Below, piece by piece: positions 22,915 to 23,133 of a stretch of DNA of 23,133 bases (position 1 is the stretch's first letter; each line of letters starts with the position of its first letter). The stretch covers positions 1 to 23,133 of the forward strand of contig JBJORF010000072.1 in the NCBI GenBank assembly GCA_046049545.1. Reading direction: 5' to 3'. The position numbers were made by a program, and so were the translations under genes. The DNA is from Romeriopsis sp046049545 (lineage in GTDB: Bacteria > Cyanobacteriota > Cyanobacteriia > Leptolyngbyales > Leptolyngbyaceae). The notes beneath the pieces were generated by a model. It had not been told where the DNA came from. It made no database searches and saw only the letters and a list, made by a program, of their open reading frames with translations.

Positions 22915-23133
22915 TTAAGCACGGATTACGGTAATTTGCTTGCCCGTAGCCGTCGCGACAATTTCTGTGCTGAGGCGTTCGGCAATTTCAGGAGCGTTTT
23001 CGCGACGATCGAAAATAACCAGCCAGCCCATAGCCTGCTTAATCCGGGTCAAATAATTTTCCAATTGTGTTAGTCCAACGGTTTTTGGATCAGGACGACC
23101 TGACCGCCAAACTTTGAGTTCGATGCCTAGTGT
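22915..23133 (-). CDS. C-terminus of an AAA/PD-(D/E)XK nuclease-like protein (5'-partial)
   Basis: The last 72 codons and stop of a minus-strand gene that begins beyond the window. The peptide contains G-I-E-L-K-V-W-R-S-G-R-P-D-P, then Q-L-E-N-Y-L-T-R and G-W-L-V-I-F-D-R-R, ending K-Q-I-T-V-I-R-A. The E-x-K strand, the Q-x-x-x-Y helix and the following W-L-V-I-F-D-R-R strand are typical of the C-terminal PD-(D/E)XK domain of large cyanobacterial AAA-like ATP-binding proteins. The ATPase part would lie outside the window. It is convergent with the 22526 gene across a 50-base gap that shows only a weak possible stem (CTGA...TCAG, then TTTT). Confidence 0.65.
   Translation of the reverse strand, partial: TLGIELKVWRSGRPDPKTVGLTQLENYLTRIKQAMGWLVIFDRRENAPEIAERLSTEIVATATGKQITVIRA

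Overview
The window looks like accessory DNA from a cyanobacterium. The octamer GCGATCGC (HIP1) and the shorter CGATCG recur through almost every gene (for example 1565-1572, 1822-1829, 4549-4556, near 20902). Several proteins belong to cyanobacterial or plastid families (Ycf35/DUF1257, DUF2997, a Ycf46-like AAA+ ATPase). A ParA/ParB pair and debris of restriction and toxin-antitoxin genes suggest a plasmid or a chromosomal defence/accessory island. I cannot tell which, and I cannot name a genus.

Layout. (1) 1-1337, plus strand: the C-terminal part of a GmrSD-like DUF262/DUF1524 protein, followed with an ATGA overlap by the first ~30 codons of a type I restriction hsdR gene that then breaks off. 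(2) 1309-16310, minus strand: a large cluster read right to left as truncated DUF4132, WGR-DUF4132, DUF4132, MoxR-type AAA+ ATPase, DUF5682, VWA protein, SWIM zinc-finger protein. This is the order I recall for the uncharacterised E. coli yehI-yehL-yehM-yehP-yehQ genes. DUF5682, VWA and SWIM overlap one another and are surely co-translated. (3) 6919-7640, plus strand: an excisionase-like HTH antitoxin and a PIN toxin sitting inside that cluster on the opposite strand. The PIN gene is frameshifted exactly at a CCCAAAA heptamer. (4) 16448-18175, minus strand: parA-parB, with three copies of a 20-bp palindrome (two upstream of parA, one inside parB) as candidate ParB sites. (5) 18337-21824, plus strand: a coiled-coil protein of unknown family, a DUF1257 (Ycf35-like) protein, a DUF2997 protein and a Ycf46-like AAA+ ATPase, ending in a clear rho-independent terminator. 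The first gene's Shine-Dalgarno lies in a hairpin. (6) 21912-22864, plus strand: a small PD-(D/E)XK nuclease-fold protein and a small protein of unknown function. (7) 22915-23133, minus strand: the C-terminal nuclease-like end of a gene that continues beyond the window.

How they may work together. The large cluster combines a MoxR ATPase, a MIDAS-bearing VWA protein, a zinc-binding SWIM protein, a possible metal-binding DUF5682 protein and repeat-rich DUF4132 proteins, one with a nucleic-acid-type WGR domain. MoxR/VWA pairs usually remodel or activate a client protein, so the DUF4132 and DUF5682 proteins are the likely clients or effectors. This is inference: the function of the whole set is, to my knowledge, undescribed. 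The second AAA+ cassette (18337-21824) is a separate operon, divergent from parAB.

There is no gene-free stretch longer than 300 bases. The longest gap, 14655-14870, holds a cyanobacterial palindromic repeat. I saw no tRNA, rRNA, CRISPR array or intact transposase.
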